A DNA stretch of 64,000 nt from Mantis religiosa (taxonomy: Eukaryota; Arthropoda; Insecta; Mantodea; Mantidae), in NCBI GenBank assembly GCA_030765055.1, contig CM060957.1, positions 197,901,835-197,965,834 of the forward strand, in the 5' to 3' direction. Below the pieces are notes generated by a model. It saw only the letters and a list, made by a program, of their open reading frames with translations, had not been told where the DNA came from and made no database searches. Both the position numbers and the translations under genes were made by a program. Of the stretch, positions 62,299 to 64,000 are shown in pieces (the first letter of the stretch is position 1; each line of letters opens with the position of its first letter).

Positions 62299-63296
62299 GT
62301 GTTGCAAACCCATACGGTGCTGATTAGATCGACAGAAGGTAAAAGGGCAGATGTGGTACAAGACATAGTTACCAAAAATCTAAAGCCAGTGGAAGAAAAA
62401 ATTAAAATAACTAATGTAAGGATAACGGACACAACTGTAATAGTCGAGGCAGAAACAAAGGAAGATATGCAAAAGTTATGAATAGTCAGAATCTTAAAGA
62501 TAAGGAAATTAAGGTAGAACCGGCAAAGAAAAAACAACCATTAATGATAATTGATGATGTTTTATCCACAGAAAAAGAAGACGACATCAAAAGAAATATG
62601 TATGAACAGAATTATAAAGATGAAATGACATGGGAAGAATTTAACCAGAAGGTAACCTTCCGATTTAAAACAGGGCCTAGAGATAAAAGAACAGTTCATC
62701 ATGTAATAGAAGTAGACCCCAGGCTAAGATATAAACTTATTGAAAAGGATAAAATATATATTGGCTTCCAGGCGGTTCAGTTCAAAGATTATATTGTGGT
62801 AGCAAAATATATGAAGTGTCAAAAGCTAGTACACGTGGCAAAATATTGCAAGCAAGAGGTATCTGTGTGCTCACACTGCGGGGAACAAGATCATACAAAG
62901 AAAGAGTGTCAAAAAGCTAAAGATAAGGAGAAGTCCGTGTGTATTCAATGTAGCACAAGAAAGACAAACCTAACTACTGGGACAAAAATACACTGTCAAA
63001 ATAGGAATGTTTGCCCAACGTATAAGATGTTTTGGGAACAGTTAATTAATAGAACAGACTATGGACAGATAACCCAAATCGAATGGAGTAAGAGAATAAT
63101 GAATATAAGACATGGATCACAAACAAGTAGGAAACAAGGTAAACCAACTGCAACTTCTATGACCCATCAGTCGTTGGAAGTGAAGAGGAAACATATTGCT
63201 ACATATGTAAGGAATCTGCGATTGCCTGTGAGACCGCAATATTTTATATATAGCTATTTGTATAATAATAACACTAATGAAATATGGAATATCTAA
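62299..63296 (+). pseudogene. R1-like LINE ORF1 with CCHC zinc knuckles
   Basis: Two overlapping frames (62299-62481 and 62478-63296) joined by one frameshift at an ATGA overlap. The first gives VLIRSTEGKRADVVQDIV, an RRM-like N-terminal part. The second gives RLRYKLIEKDKIYIGFQAVQ, CQKLVHVAKYCKQ, CSHCGEQDHTKKEC and CIQC, which are three zinc-knuckle units of the R1/Tx1-type ORF1 nucleic-acid-binding protein. In knuckle 1 the first Cys pair and Gly are altered (C.K....). The end is lysine-rich. Confidence 0.8.
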
Positions 63297-63309
63297 GATT
63301 TATTAAACA

Positions 63310-64000
63310 AAGAATGGTAATGGTAAATGAAATACAGCAAATAAAGAGCATTAGAATAGGTCAGATAAATGCACAGAGATCAAGGCTAGTGATGCAGGAA
63401 TTAAGAAAGGTAATAGAAGAAGGCAATTGGATATCCTGTGCATACAAGAGCCGTATGTCTTTAAAGGAAAACCTATACATGTGGCTCCTACAATTAGAAT
63501 AACAGTAGAGGGCGATCAACCAAAAGCAATAATTCTAATCATCAACAAAGACATACAGGTGGTAAAGATTACACAATTGTGTGACGAACATTTAACTGCA
63601 TTGAGGTAACAACTGATGGTGTAAGCTTCATCCTGTGTAATCATTATTTTCAATATAGTGATGATATTCAAATACACATTGACAAGACGGAAAGAGTGCT
63701 AGACATGATGGCAAGAAAGTCCATTATATATGGTATGGATAAAAAAAAAAAAAAATAAAAAAAAAAATCTGCATTACTTATGTCCTGGCAACTGAATTCT
63801 AAACCAGGACATATTATGCTTTAATATTTATTAATTTCCAAATTAATTACGGTATGGATAGTAATGCCAAATCAAAGAGGTGGTATAGTAAAAATCCTGA
63901 TAATAAGTGAGAAAGATTAGAAGAAATATTACTACAGAACGATATGATCATAATGAATATACCATTTAATCCATTTACTTTTGAAAATACAGCTGGAGCA
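63310..64000 (+). pseudogene. R1-like LINE ORF2 endonuclease, cut by the window edge
   Basis: After ORF1 the plus strand reads the R1-type apurinic endonuclease across frames: IRIGQINAQRSRLVMQELRK, DILCIQEPYVFKGKPIHVAP, LCNHYFQYSDDIQIHIDK, then after a 109-bp insertion DSNAKSKRWYSKNPDN and NIPFNPFTFENTAGA. R1 relatives show GIDANARSP.WHS at this place. At least two frameshifts plus the insertion disable it. The RT would lie outside the window. Confidence 0.78.
63742..63850. mobile_element. 109-bp insertion with hairpin and 10-bp TSD
   Basis: GGTATGGATA flanks it on both sides (63732-63741 and 63851-63860). The insert starts with an A-rich run, then has a perfect 10-bp inverted repeat TATGTCCTGG/CCAGGACATA (63779-63788 and 63804-63813) with a 15-base loop, then AT-rich sequence. 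Removing it restores the R1-like endonuclease reading (YGMDSNAKS). Confidence 0.8.

Overview
The window is repeat-dense eukaryotic nuclear DNA, almost certainly from an arthropod with a large genome, most likely an insect. The evidence is a host histone gene with spliceosomal introns, one of them about 16 kb. There are also tRNA-derived SINEs, Ty3/gypsy elements of the arthropod type, jockey-, I- and R1-like LINEs, Penelope-like elements (PLEs), and hAT, mariner and Crypton relics. I cannot fix the species from the sequence alone.

Layout. Bases 1-8691 and 14732-23206 are two direct copies of one nest of mobile elements: a jockey-like LINE inside a Ty3/gypsy element, which lies beside hAT-type relics carrying a SINE, a short internally deleted LINE derivative, and DDE transposase and LINE tail fragments. 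Between the copies lie two very long (ATT)n arrays and a PLE whose reverse transcriptase is cut by the second array. The PLE is preceded by a partial 3' copy of itself, the usual pseudo-LTR arrangement. Bases 24116-28316 hold an I-like LINE inserted in the gag of a second gypsy element, whose 5' LTR and tRNA-Leu-type primer site are recognisable.

The one clear host gene is histone H2A.Z on the minus strand. Its last coding exon is at 32071-32132 and exons 4 to 2 are at 48178-48983. Its 5' end (ATG exon, intron 1, exon 2) is present twice in tandem around a PLE fragment (49200-49734), and a third, inverted copy of the 5' end lies at 57.55 kb. The protein carries non-conservative changes at normally invariant positions, so it may be a decaying duplicate. 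Intron 4 holds a mariner relic, a SINE, a gag-like relic and a 164-bp element with a hammerhead ribozyme.

From 52.6 kb on there is a third (ATT)n array, a (GT)n array, a Crypton tyrosine-recombinase relic split by a SINE, a further SINE, a nearly complete but frameshifted PLE (59441-61240), and the start of an R1-like LINE that runs off the window.

Most unusual observations: hammerhead-ribozyme motifs that overlap the 3' end of the PLE coding sequence; a 164-bp hammerhead element between perfect 15-bp target duplications; the duplicated H2A.Z 5' end around a PLE fragment; and the 8.5-kb duplicated transposon nest ending at a giant microsatellite.
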